A stretch of DNA of 15,702 nt from CAZPZZ01 sp964591245 (GTDB lineage: Bacteria > Acidobacteriota > Vicinamibacteria > Vicinamibacterales > UBA8438): positions 1 through 15,702 of the forward strand of contig CAZPZZ010000097.1 of assembly GCA_964591245.1 (NCBI GenBank). Reading direction: 5' to 3'. The position numbers and the translations under genes were made by a program. The notes below the pieces were generated by a model. The model saw nothing but the letters and a program-made list of their open reading frames with translations. It was not told the DNA's origin and ran no database searches. Positions 7,631 to 14,651 of the stretch are shown here, in pieces (the stretch's first letter is position 1; each line of letters opens with the position of its first letter).

Positions 7631-8826
7631 AGTTCCTGGGATTCAAACAGCTTCGCCTTGACAGACGCTGTCACTGCGGCCGCATGTACCACTTTCACAG
7701 CTATGGCATGCTGCTTCGCCAAGCGCACACAATCCTCAAACTCCGGTGCGACGTTGAGCACGGCCCCGTTACGCCGGGCCACCTTGCACCGTACATCGCC
7801 AAACGGTGTCACAACCGGGACCAGTTCCCGACACAACCTATCGCGTGCGGCCTCCGTATATCGAAGCCCGATCGTGCTGGACTCTCGAAACAGGGTCTCG
7901 CAGACAGCGTCACGGAGCCCGGGCTGGACCAATACGGTGACATGCGTCCCTGGTCGATTTTTCTTCATCTGCACTGCCGTGTAGAACACCTCAAGCGCTC
8001 CGGCATCGTACAGGCGCTCCATCATGACGCCGAAAACCTGTGGGTTCAGATCATCAATCTCACACTCCACAACCACAACGCGTTCAGCATCTCCAGCCGT
8101 GTCACGCCCGACCAGCAAGCGGACCATATTCGGCACCCCTTCTGGATCTCGCGTGCCTGCACCGTAGCCACTTCCATCGATTTGCATAGCGGGCAACGCT
8201 CCGTACTCATCGGCAAACTCGGTAACGAGTAGGGCCCCCGTCGGTGTCAACCGCTCTCCGGCCGGCCCGGCAGCATACACGGGCACTCCCTCGATGAGCG
8301 CAAGGGTCGCGGGTGCGGGCACGGGCAACGTTCCATGCGTACATGTCACCGTGCCACTACCCACGTTAATTGGAGAAGCCACGATCCGGTCAGCGCCAAA
8401 CCACTCGAGCGCAAACACGCCGCCGACAATGTCAATGATGGAGTCGATCGCACCAACCTCGTGCAGGTGCACATTCTCCACCGGCATCCGATGAATCGCT
8501 GCCTCTGTCTCTGCAAGTCGTCGAAATAGCCGATTTACGCGATTCTTCGCAGGGGCCGACAACGCCGATCGATCGACGAGGTTGACGATCGCAGGCAGAT
8601 GGCGATGGGGCACGCCGGCGGGAGCGGCCTCGGTCACCGTGAACTTGGTCCCACTGATGCCCGCCCGTGTCACACGCTCCGATTTCAGGCGACATTCGTC
8701 GTCTAGGGCCAAACTGCCCAGGGCGGACTGCAGTTCACCGAACGGGAGGCCTGCGTCAAGCGCCGCGCCGATGAGCATGTCGCCGGACGCCCCGGAGAAA
8801 CAATCCAAGTACAGAATTCGCTGCAT
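7627..8826 (-). CDS. larC: LarC: nickel insertion enzyme for the nickel-pincer nucleotide cofactor
   Basis: LarC is a CTP-dependent cyclometallase that puts nickel into the pyridinium bisthiocarboxylate nucleotide used by lactate racemase and related LarA-type racemases/epimerases. Typical stretches are YLDCFSGASGDM (6-17), VHLHEVGAIDSIIDIVG (119-135), GTVTCTHGTLPVPAPATL (158-175), ECEIDDLNPQ (254-263) and KKNRPG (288-293). The ATG at 8826 is chosen because the family begins immediately there; the open frame upstream overlaps radC. In Lactobacillus the protein is split into larC1/larC2 read through by a frameshift; here it is one continuous frame (399 aa). It starts 22 nt after the radC stop and overlaps metG. 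No larA, larB or larE is in the window. Confidence 0.93.
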   Translation of the reverse strand: MQRILYLDCFSGASGDMLIGAALDAGLPFGELQSALGSLALDDECRLKSERVTRAGISGTKFTVTEAAPAGVPHRHLPAIVNLVDRSALSAPAKNRVNRLFRRLAETEAAIHRMPVENVHLHEVGAIDSIIDIVGGVFALEWFGADRIVASPINVGSGTVTCTHGTLPVPAPATLALIEGVPVYAAGPAGERLTPTGALLVTEFADEYGALPAMQIDGSGYGAGTRDPEGVPNMVRLLVGRDTAGDAERVVVVECEIDDLNPQVFGVMMERLYDAGALEVFYTAVQMKKNRPGTHVTVLVQPGLRDAVCETLFRESSTIGLRYTEAARDRLCRELVPVVTPFGDVRCKVARRNGAVLNVAPEFEDCVRLAKQHAIAVKVVHAAAVTASVKAKLFESQEL

Positions 8827-8848
8827 CGTGGCCAACCTGAAGCGATTG

Positions 8849-9517
8849 CTAGATTTCTCCCATCTCTCGCAAGCTGCAGTACAGCGTATCGGCAAGCACG
8901 AGATGATCCACCACCTCGATACCCATCACGCGCCCCGCTTCCACTAATCGGAGAGTCAGGGTGATGTCCTCGGTGCTCGGACTCGGATCGCCGGACGGGT
9001 GATTATGAAACAACACGATCGCTGCCGCTCTCTCGCCGGCCGCAGCTCGAAACACCTCCCGCGGATGTACAAGACTCGCATCGAGAATCCCCACCGACAG
9101 GACCAACGTCCTGAGCACACGGTGTTTGGCATCAAGCAGAAGGATGCCAAATCGCTCGACCGGATGCGCACCATGATCTGGCAGAAGGTACGACGCCACC
9201 TCGCGGGGCGAACCAAGTCTCACCGGGAGATCTGACTTCTGACTCAGCGTTCGACGCCCGAGTTCGACCGCGGCAAGAATCTGGGAAGCTTTAGCGACGC
9301 CCAATCCCTTGAGCCGACGTAGATCGGCCAACGACTGCCGTGTCAAACCGTGCACCCCGCGCGCCGAGGCCAATATCTGGTTCGACAGATCTATCGCACT
9401 CGCCGAGCGAAAACCGTGACCCACGATAATGGCCAACAGTTCGTTGTCACCCAGCCCTGACGGCCCGAGACGTTCGAGCTTTTCGCGGGGTCGGTCGTGA
9501 GGAGCGAGCCAAGTCAT
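8849..9517 (-). CDS. radC: RadC-family JAB/JAMM protein
   Basis: RadC proteins have an N-terminal helix-hairpin-helix region (here about 30-90) and a C-terminal JAB1/MPN metalloprotease-like domain. Their cell role is unsettled; the early link to DNA repair in E. coli was withdrawn. The zinc motif HxHx7Sx2D is complete (H171, H173, S181, D184; HNHPSGDPSPSTED). The glutamate usually found about 35 residues before it (in ETLFTGT or ETISIGT-like strands) aligns by eye with L138 here. 222 aa is normal, and the N-terminal DRPREKL region fits the usual start. The ATG at 9517 has no strong ribosome site. A 9-bp inverted repeat ends 11 nt upstream of the start codon. Confidence 0.93.
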   Translation of the reverse strand: MTWLAPHDRPREKLERLGPSGLGDNELLAIIVGHGFRSASAIDLSNQILASARGVHGLTRQSLADLRRLKGLGVAKASQILAAVELGRRTLSQKSDLPVRLGSPREVASYLLPDHGAHPVERFGILLLDAKHRVLRTLVLSVGILDASLVHPREVFRAAAGERAAAIVLFHNHPSGDPSPSTEDITLTLRLVEAGRVMGIEVVDHLVLADTLYCSLREMGEI

Positions 9518-9527
9518 CGTACCACAC

Positions 9528-9558
9528 AGCTTCTGGTGTTACCGACTGTCCAGAAGCT
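9528..9558. repeat. Perfect 9-bp inverted repeat in the radC leader
   Basis: AGCTTCTGG (9528-9536) and CCAGAAGCT (9550-9558) are exact reverse complements around a 13-nt loop. On the minus strand the hairpin lies in the 222-nt gap between dapF and radC and ends 11 nt before the radC start codon. No T-run follows, so it is not a standard terminator. It could be an operator, or an RNA hairpin next to the ribosome site that limits radC initiation. Confidence 0.55.
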
Positions 9559-9733
9559 CCGACTACTTCCATGCAAGAACCGCGCACTCGCACAGAAACA
9601 GCAATAGCGCCCGAGGCACGTAAAAACTGCGATCCCGCTGTCCGTCTAGAACCGCAAACTCAGCAAACAGATTCTTCGAGGAAGGAAACTCCCAAACGCA
9701 CGAGCAGACAGCACCAACCAGGACCACTCTCGT

Positions 9734-9757
9734 GGGCCATCACGCTGAAAATGGCCC
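9734..9757 (-). other. Stem-loop spanning the dapF stop codon
   Basis: GGGCCAT (9734-9740) and ATGGCCC (9751-9757) are exact reverse complements around a 10-nt loop that includes part of the dapF stop codon (9742-9740). No T-run follows on the minus strand. It may stabilise or weakly end the upstream transcript, or be chance. Together with the 222-nt gap that follows, it fits a transcription-unit boundary before radC. Confidence 0.3.
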
Positions 9758-10549
9758 TACCCACTCCCCGGTCAACACTACTTCCGCCCACCCGGTCAGC
9801 AAAATGCCCTGCTCCGTCCACACGACGTGCTGGGTTCCACCGGGAGACACCACGTCCAGGTCACGAGAAGCGCCACCAAAGGCCGCCGCCGCTACCGCGC
9901 TCGCACACGCGCCGGTGCCTGAGGCCTCGGTAGGCCCGACCCCTCGTTCCCAGATCAAAATCCGAATGCGCGAGGGCGATTCAACCTCAACCAGTTCGAC
10001 GTTTGAACCAGCAGGGAACGCGGGATGAGTTGCCAGCGCAGGCCCCAATTTCTGAAGCCGCCCCTCGCCAACCTCTCCCCCCAGCACGATGCACTGTGGG
10101 TTCCCCACCGACAGCTCTACCACCTCGACGGACACGCCATTCACCTCAAGGACCCGCTGGCGGAGCCCCTGGGGCATCCCCATTTGTGCCTCGAAAATCA
10201 TTCTGGCGCCATCCGAACCAACACGTGTCAATGGAATTGCGCCTGCATCCGTCTCGATGACAAGCGTCCGCAAGTGCCTTCGCTCGCCAGCCACGAGCGC
10301 CGCCAGACATCGCACGGCGTTGCCCGAGACCTCGGCCAGACCACCGTCCGCGTTATGTAGCGTCATCGCCGCCCCGGCCTCAGTAAGGTCGTAATAAACC
10401 AACCCATCGGCTCCGATTCCAGAGTGCCTATCGCACATACGCCGAGCCAATTCAGCCCGTACGTTTCCCTCGACCTCAGCGACCTGATTCACTGGGGTGA
10501 AGAGGAAGTCGTTGCCGTAGGCATGGGCTTTCGTGATCGCAATCGCCAT
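9740..10549 (-). CDS. dapF: Diaminopimelate epimerase family protein (DapF) with Ser in place of both catalytic Cys
   Basis: DapF normally converts LL- to meso-diaminopimelate, a precursor of lysine and peptidoglycan, by two-base proton transfer through a pair of cysteines. The 269 residues keep the fold signatures: GNDF (12-15), RHSGIGADG (41-49), HNADGG (65-70), SVGNPQC (147-153), ERGVG (201-205), SGTGACA (210-216) and SPGG (235-238). However, the first catalytic position (family NxDGSx4CGN) is S75 (codon TCG, 10327-10325), and the second (family ACGTG) is S210 (codon TCA, 9922-9920). C81 and C214 are the non-catalytic neighbours. The ATG at 10549 has a weak GAG ribosome site. It lies 75 nt after the barrel gene and probably shares its transcript. 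Function could be epimerase with altered chemistry, a different isomerase, or a non-enzymatic relative. Confidence 0.85.
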   Translation of the reverse strand: MAIAITKAHAYGNDFLFTPVNQVAEVEGNVRAELARRMCDRHSGIGADGLVYYDLTEAGAAMTLHNADGGLAEVSGNAVRCLAALVAGERRHLRTLVIETDAGAIPLTRVGSDGARMIFEAQMGMPQGLRQRVLEVNGVSVEVVELSVGNPQCIVLGGEVGEGRLQKLGPALATHPAFPAGSNVELVEVESPSRIRILIWERGVGPTEASGTGACASAVAAAAFGGASRDLDVVSPGGTQHVVWTEQGILLTGWAEVVLTGEWVGPFSA

Positions 10550-10624
10550 AGCTCTATCTCATGGCCTCACCCCCACGTCACCGGCCGGAGTTCTGACCCA
10601 GCCCCGCAGAGGAGAATACAGTCT

Positions 10625-11479
10625 TCACGGCGTGAGAAAGCTCTCGAAAACCCACGTCAATCCAGCGCTCACCCCAATACGGGGATCCCGTGGCGTGAAC
10701 CCGGAGAAGAGCCCCCCATCGAAGCGGATGGCACCGCGGGTATATCGCATGCCAAGAGTCATGCGCCCGAGCGTGTCCGTACCCGGAGGAGCGTTGCCAC
10801 GACGTGTACTCACCCGACCATTGATCTCACCGACGAACTCCGCCTCTGCTGTGATCGCTCGTGCCAGCGAGAGTCCGTAGGTCAACACGTCATTCTGGCG
10901 ATCCCCTCGTGTCGGATCGGACAGGATCCCCAATCCAACGTTGCCCACCACCCGCAGCGACTGAACCGTCTTGCCGACAAGCAACGATTGAAAAAAATCG
11001 AACGTATCGAGCCCAAGTCCGCTCTCGTTACTCGCGTTAGGCAAACGCGTCGCAAAACGCAACGCAATCGCAGGCCTCCGCCCACTTTCTGCCAGAATTT
11101 TGACCTTGGTACCCACGACGAGGTCGTCGAAGCTTCGGGTGGTATCCCCAGGCACATCGACCATGCCGGACAGAGGCGCGTCAAATCGATCAGAAATCGA
11201 CAGTGAACTTCGTGATACCCCGTCGATCTGTACTTCCGCGTTCGCTCCAACCCCGAAGCTGAGTCCCACGAGCGGACCACGGAGCAGGTTACCTTCAAGT
11301 CCAGAAACCGGGTAGACCTGGTTCCATGAGTGGTCGAATCCAGCCTCCAGCAAGATCAACCGGTCACCCACCGGTTCTGGATCCTCGGTCAGCAACGGTC
11401 GCTGCTGCGCCTGAGCCGGCGACATGACCAGACTGCAACCCAGCACCAGGCCCCCGACCCAACACACCGTTCGTTTCAT
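10625..11479 (-). CDS. Predicted outer-membrane beta-barrel protein, function unknown
   Basis: The 284-residue product starts with a signal peptide: basic MKR, a hydrophobic core, and a likely cut after SPAQA (about residue 24). The mature part is rich in alternating polar/hydrophobic strands with Gly and aromatic residues (for example LVGLSFGVGANAEVQIDG, the repeated G-strand pattern near the end) and finishes with a strand TWVFESF near the C-terminus. This is typical of a 12-strand-type barrel such as the MetA-pathway/transporter-like families, but I do not recognise a specific family. The long open frame upstream of 11479 is antisense-free shadow over the protease gene; the signal peptide fixes the start. 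The ATG overlaps the preceding stop as ATGA, so translation is probably coupled. Confidence 0.75.
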   Translation of the reverse strand: MKRTVCWVGGLVLGCSLVMSPAQAQQRPLLTEDPEPVGDRLILLEAGFDHSWNQVYPVSGLEGNLLRGPLVGLSFGVGANAEVQIDGVSRSSLSISDRFDAPLSGMVDVPGDTTRSFDDLVVGTKVKILAESGRRPAIALRFATRLPNASNESGLGLDTFDFFQSLLVGKTVQSLRVVGNVGLGILSDPTRGDRQNDVLTYGLSLARAITAEAEFVGEINGRVSTRRGNAPPGTDTLGRMTLGMRYTRGAIRFDGGLFSGFTPRDPRIGVSAGLTWVFESFLTP

Positions 11480-12036
11480 CCTCGAGACCTCTGCTCCTCC
11501 CGGCGGACATCCCACCGAATGTAACTGATTGCCAACGCATCGTAGACAGCATGCGCCACGATCGGGGCCAGTAACCCGTTCGTTACATCGACCAGCTTCC
11601 CCAGAACGGTTCCCATCAACGTAACCCAGACTCCAAACACAATTGACGCCCGCCCTCCGACATGGGCAACCCCAAACAGCAGGCTGGCTGCTGCTAACCC
11701 CATCTCCGTTTGGACCGCCCCACGAAAGAGCAGTTCTTCCCCTAAGCCGGCCGCCAGGCTCACCCCGACCACATCCACAGGCGTAGCTGTCGCGAAGAGC
11801 GGTCGCAGCGTTTCCTCGTAGAGCCTCCGGACCGACCGTACCGGGCCAATCGGTGGTACCCACCAGAGCAGGGCGTAATTAACGGCGGCCAAGGCACCAG
11901 CAGTAGCGATTCCAACCACCAACCCCGGAATCAAGGGACCGGATTCGACCACAAGCTCTCGACTCCAGATCCAGACCAACGCGACGCTAGCGAGCAAGGC
12001 CTCGCCCAAAAGGGCGGCTACCAGCAGCCTGGACAC
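11476..12036 (-). CDS. CPBP family intramembrane protease-like protein (Abi / Rce1 family)
   Basis: This is a multi-pass membrane protein of the CAAX-protease/bacteriocin-processing family, whose members are membrane-embedded glutamate-type peptidases; bacterial substrates are mostly unknown. The 186 residues show hydrophobic segments at about 4-24, 36-60, 88-97, 113-125, 131-148 and 155-171. The conserved motifs are complete: EExxxR (E100, E101, R105), FxxxH (F121, H125) and HxxxD (H162, D166). The start is GTG at 12036, overlapping the dtd stop by one base (TAGTG), with AAGGTG about 5 nt before it. Its own stop overlaps the barrel-gene ATG. Tight coupling to both neighbours suggests co-expression; a role in processing the neighbouring exported protein is only a guess. 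Confidence 0.85.
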   Translation of the reverse strand: MSRLLVAALLGEALLASVALVWIWSRELVVESGPLIPGLVVGIATAGALAAVNYALLWWVPPIGPVRSVRRLYEETLRPLFATATPVDVVGVSLAAGLGEELLFRGAVQTEMGLAAASLLFGVAHVGGRASIVFGVWVTLMGTVLGKLVDVTNGLLAPIVAHAVYDALAISYIRWDVRREEQRSRG

Positions 12037-12485
12037 TAGAACACCTTCGTACTGTCGACAAGCAATGTCACGGGGCCGTCGTTCACCGACTCGACCGCCA
12101 TGTGGGTTTGAAACACGCCCGTCTCAACAGGGACTCCACTAGCACGAATGGCATCGGCGACAGCTTCGTAGAGCCGTTCAGCTCGCTCAGGTTTCGCTGC
12201 TGTATCGAAAGACGGTCGCCGCCCCCGGCGGCAGTCTCCGAATAGCGTGAACTGAGAAACTAGCAATACCGCACCGCCGGTGTCCTGAACAGACCGGTCG
12301 AATCGCCCCTCCTCGTCATCGAACACGCGGAGGCCAATGATCTTGTTCGCCAGATAGGTAACCGCTCGCATATCATCGTCGTCCGCAATACCGAGCAACA
12401 CGAGGAGGCCGGGCCCAATGGCTCCAGCCTCCCGTCCCTCCACGCATACTCGAGCCGAAACAACCCGCTGAATCACCGCTCGCAT
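12036..12485 (-). CDS. dtd: D-aminoacyl-tRNA deacylase Dtd
   Basis: It hydrolyses D-amino acids (and misattached glycine) from tRNA, keeping D-residues out of proteins. The 149 residues have the two family signatures: SQFTL (77-81) followed by FGDCRRGRRPSF, and the Gly-cisPro motif NDGPVT (135-140) that gives chiral selectivity by contacting the substrate across the dimer. The N-terminus MRAVIQRV is the standard family start, confirming ATG at 12485. A 157-nt gap separates it from ttcA, so it may have its own promoter and head the dtd-CPBP-barrel unit. No clear -10/-35 pair was found. Confidence 0.97.
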   Translation of the reverse strand: MRAVIQRVVSARVCVEGREAGAIGPGLLVLLGIADDDDMRAVTYLANKIIGLRVFDDEEGRFDRSVQDTGGAVLLVSQFTLFGDCRRGRRPSFDTAAKPERAERLYEAVADAIRASGVPVETGVFQTHMAVESVNDGPVTLLVDSTKVF

Positions 12486-12642
12486 TCTTCAACTGCACCT
12501 GAACCCGCACATCGCTCCCTTAACTCTCACGTCAAGACGCTCCATCGTTCCGCCAATGCAGGCATCCGTCGATGCGAGACACAGTTACACCTCCTGGCAG
12601 CCAGCAATGCCCAATTACGCTCGATGTGCTTTCGGCGACGGT
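12486..12642. other. Gap between ttcA and dtd with an unused strong Shine-Dalgarno
   Basis: The 157-nt gap has no recognised gene. On the minus strand a perfect AGGAGG (12595-12590) stands 7 nt before a GTG (12582) that opens a 16-codon frame ending at TGA (12534-12532). A short leader peptide upstream of dtd is possible but unsupported by anything else. No convincing terminator or promoter was seen. Confidence 0.3.
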
Positions 12643-13464
12643 TCACGAGGCTGGCGGGACCGGTATTACGGGTTCACCCTGCGCGGCGATCTCAGCCCGT
12701 AGCTCGGCGACCGGATTCAGCCGACGGTCCAATAGGTGGCGTCCCACCACATTTCCGAGCGCCTTGAGCATCGACTGCTTGACACCAGGGTGCTCACGCT
12801 CAAGATCCAGCAATAGTCGCTTTATGCGCTGACGCTGCAAGCTCAGGTCACCGCAAGCGGGGCAACAGCAGCCAATAACGGGCAAGCCCGAAACCTGCGT
12901 GTACTCCCGGGCCTCTTCTTCACTCACGTAGACGAGAGGGCGAATCACCACGTGGCGCCGATCATCTGACACCAGCCGCGGGGGCATTGCCTTGAGCGCG
13001 CCGGCAAAAAAGAGATTCAGCAACAACGTCTCGATGAAATCGTCCGCGTGATGCCCCAAGGCAATTTTCGTCGCACCGACCGCACTCGCCACCCGGTAGA
13101 GTACGCCGCGACGCAGTCTGGCGCACAACGAGCACGGTGTGGCTTGTGCGTCCAGCTTGTCATCGATGATCTCTCCTATGGAGGTATGCTCAATCTGCAG
13201 TTCCCATCCCCGCTCCTGACACGTACGGGTGATCACGTCATGCTTATAGTCGCGGTAGCCAGAATCGACATTGACCGCGATCAGCGAGAAGTTCACCGGC
13301 GCCCGACGCCGCAAGGCGTCGAGCAACTGCATCAGCGCCCAACTATCCTTGCCGCCAGACAATCCGACCATGACACGGTCGCCCTCTTCGATCAGATCGA
13401 AGTCCACAATAGCCCGCGTGGTTTTTCGTGCCAATTTCTTTTCGAGCGCGGAGTCGTACCCCAT
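12643..13464 (-). CDS. ttcA: TtcA-family tRNA 2-thiocytidine synthase (PP-loop, Fe-S)
   Basis: TtcA thiolates cytidine 32 of certain tRNAs, activating the base with ATP and using an Fe-S cluster. The 273 residues hold the PP-loop SGGKDS (36-41), the cluster cysteines CSLC (C111, C114), GHHADD (137-142) and a second cysteine group GCCCPACG (198-205), then LQRQ (209-212), which matches the CNLCGSQPNLQRQ region of E. coli TtcA. Four cysteines (199, 200, 201, 204) occur where the family usually has two. There is no N-terminal zinc finger, which argues against the related TtuA. The ATG at 13464 has AGGA 7 nt upstream. It starts 18 nt after the glycosyltransferase stop, so the two are probably cotranscribed. 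Confidence 0.88.
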   Translation of the reverse strand: MGYDSALEKKLARKTTRAIVDFDLIEEGDRVMVGLSGGKDSWALMQLLDALRRRAPVNFSLIAVNVDSGYRDYKHDVITRTCQERGWELQIEHTSIGEIIDDKLDAQATPCSLCARLRRGVLYRVASAVGATKIALGHHADDFIETLLLNLFFAGALKAMPPRLVSDDRRHVVIRPLVYVSEEEAREYTQVSGLPVIGCCCPACGDLSLQRQRIKRLLLDLEREHPGVKQSMLKALGNVVGRHLLDRRLNPVAELRAEIAAQGEPVIPVPPAS

Positions 13465-13482
13465 AATCCAGTCCTATTCCAA

Positions 13483-14526
13483 CTACCGAGCAAGTAACTG
13501 CCGAATCGTCCGATCCCACGTAAAGTCTGCCGCACGGGCCTTCGCCGAAGCCCCCATTCGTTCAGCGAGCGCAGCATCATCCATGACCTGACGAAACACT
13601 CGGGCGAGCGCATCGGGTTCGGGTTCGGTGATGAATCCATCCGTCCCAGACCGGACGAGTTCTGCTGGCCCGCCGCTATCAGAGCACGTAATAACCCCTT
13701 TCCCCGAGACAAACGCCTCCAGAGTCACGAGCCCATAGTCTTCATCCTGCGGCGGAAAGCACACGGCCCGACATCGCGCGAGATACTCTACGAGCTGCTC
13801 GTCTCCAATGCTACCCACCAAGCTGACCCGGTCAGAGAGTCCCAGCTGATCCAACTGGCGGCAAAGCTCCGCCCGCTGCTCGCCATCCCCGGCAATTACG
13901 CACCGCACACCGGCCGCCTCAGGTCGCGCCAACGCCTCGATTATCAACCGTACGCGTTTCAGCGGTGACAAACGAGACACGACAAACAGGAAATCACCAT
14001 ATTCGTCACATCGGTATGCACGCGGCGGGGGCGGCGGATAGAGCACATCAGCTGGGATCGCGCCCCACCGCGCTAGTCGTTGCTGAATCGTGCGCGACTG
14101 GGCAAAGACCCGTCGCACATTCCGCGTGAGAAGCCATCGATCAGCCGCGTGAATGGCCCGCCGACGGAGGCCCTCCTTCGCCCGTGCCCGACGCGATAGT
14201 GGAGCACTGAACCGTGGCCACTGGTCGTAGTACTCACGCATCCGATGATTCAGCCAACAGACATGCGAGGAATGCCGTACGGCGTAACTTGGGAACCTGA
14301 AACTGATCACGTGATCTATCGGACGTCCATCCCACGCCACCCCCACATCGGTCAGCCACGTGGCCAGATAGGCCGCCCCCTGACGCCCGAATCGATTTTG
14401 CGGCGTCAAGATCACCCGGGCCTCATGTCCGGCCTCTTGCAGCGCGGTCACGAGTCCCTTCGCAATAACGAGGTGCCCACCCGCAGCAAACGGTGGATGC
14501 GAGGTCACAACGGCTACCCGAGCCAT
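13483..14526 (-). CDS. GT4-type (GT-B fold) glycosyltransferase
   Basis: This is a predicted cytoplasmic retaining glycosyltransferase that transfers a sugar from a nucleotide donor, probably in lipopolysaccharide, capsule or exopolysaccharide assembly. The N-terminal Rossmann half has HPPFAAGGHL (about 10-19), typical of acceptor-side GT-B domains. The C-terminal half shows VSRLSPLKR (183-191), VIAGDGEQR (210-218) and the GT4 EX7E motif (E262 to E270, in EDYGLVTLEAF). A five-proline run sits at the domain junction (164-168). The ATG at 14526 is preferred over the TTG three bases before it because GGGAGG lies at a good distance. Acceptor and sugar cannot be told. It is transcribed away from the acyltransferase-like lipoprotein gene across a 640-nt gap. 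Confidence 0.9.
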   Translation of the reverse strand: MARVAVVTSHPPFAAGGHLVIAKGLVTALQEAGHEARVILTPQNRFGRQGAAYLATWLTDVGVAWDGRPIDHVISFRFPSYAVRHSSHVCWLNHRMREYYDQWPRFSAPLSRRARAKEGLRRRAIHAADRWLLTRNVRRVFAQSRTIQQRLARWGAIPADVLYPPPPPRAYRCDEYGDFLFVVSRLSPLKRVRLIIEALARPEAAGVRCVIAGDGEQRAELCRQLDQLGLSDRVSLVGSIGDEQLVEYLARCRAVCFPPQDEDYGLVTLEAFVSGKGVITCSDSGGPAELVRSGTDGFITEPEPDALARVFRQVMDDAALAERMGASAKARAADFTWDRTIRQLLAR

Positions 14527-14651
14527 CAATCCCTCCCCGTAGCGCCTGTCGCCATCTCACCGTGTCGATCTGACATCCCCTCGAGCTCCACACGCACCGC
14601 ATCGGTGGACCGTCCGTACTGGGTTCTTACATTTTCCCTATTCACGTGCAT
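14526..14651 (-). CDS. Possible small ORF (41 aa) coupled to the glycosyltransferase
   Basis: ATG at 14651 opens a 41-codon frame with stop TGA at 14528-14526, so the stop shares one base with the glycosyltransferase ATG (TGATG), the classical coupling arrangement. GAGG lies one base from the ATG, which is too close for an ideal ribosome site. The product (beginning MHVNRENVRTQYGRSTDAV) loosely recalls N-termini of SAM-dependent methyltransferases (VRxQYGxS), so it could be a remnant of one, a leader ORF, or chance. An in-frame TGA lies two codons upstream of the ATG, so it is not the end of a longer gene. Confidence 0.3.
   Translation of the reverse strand: MHVNRENVRTQYGRSTDAVRVELEGMSDRHGEMATGATGRD

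Noticed and set aside
8827..8895. Upstream extension of larC by 23 codons
   Set aside because: The extension overlaps the radC end and does not match the LarC family start, which begins right at the ATG at 8826.
11480..11863. Long N-terminal extension of the barrel gene
   Set aside because: It overlaps the protease gene in another frame, and the signal peptide at 11479 marks the real start.
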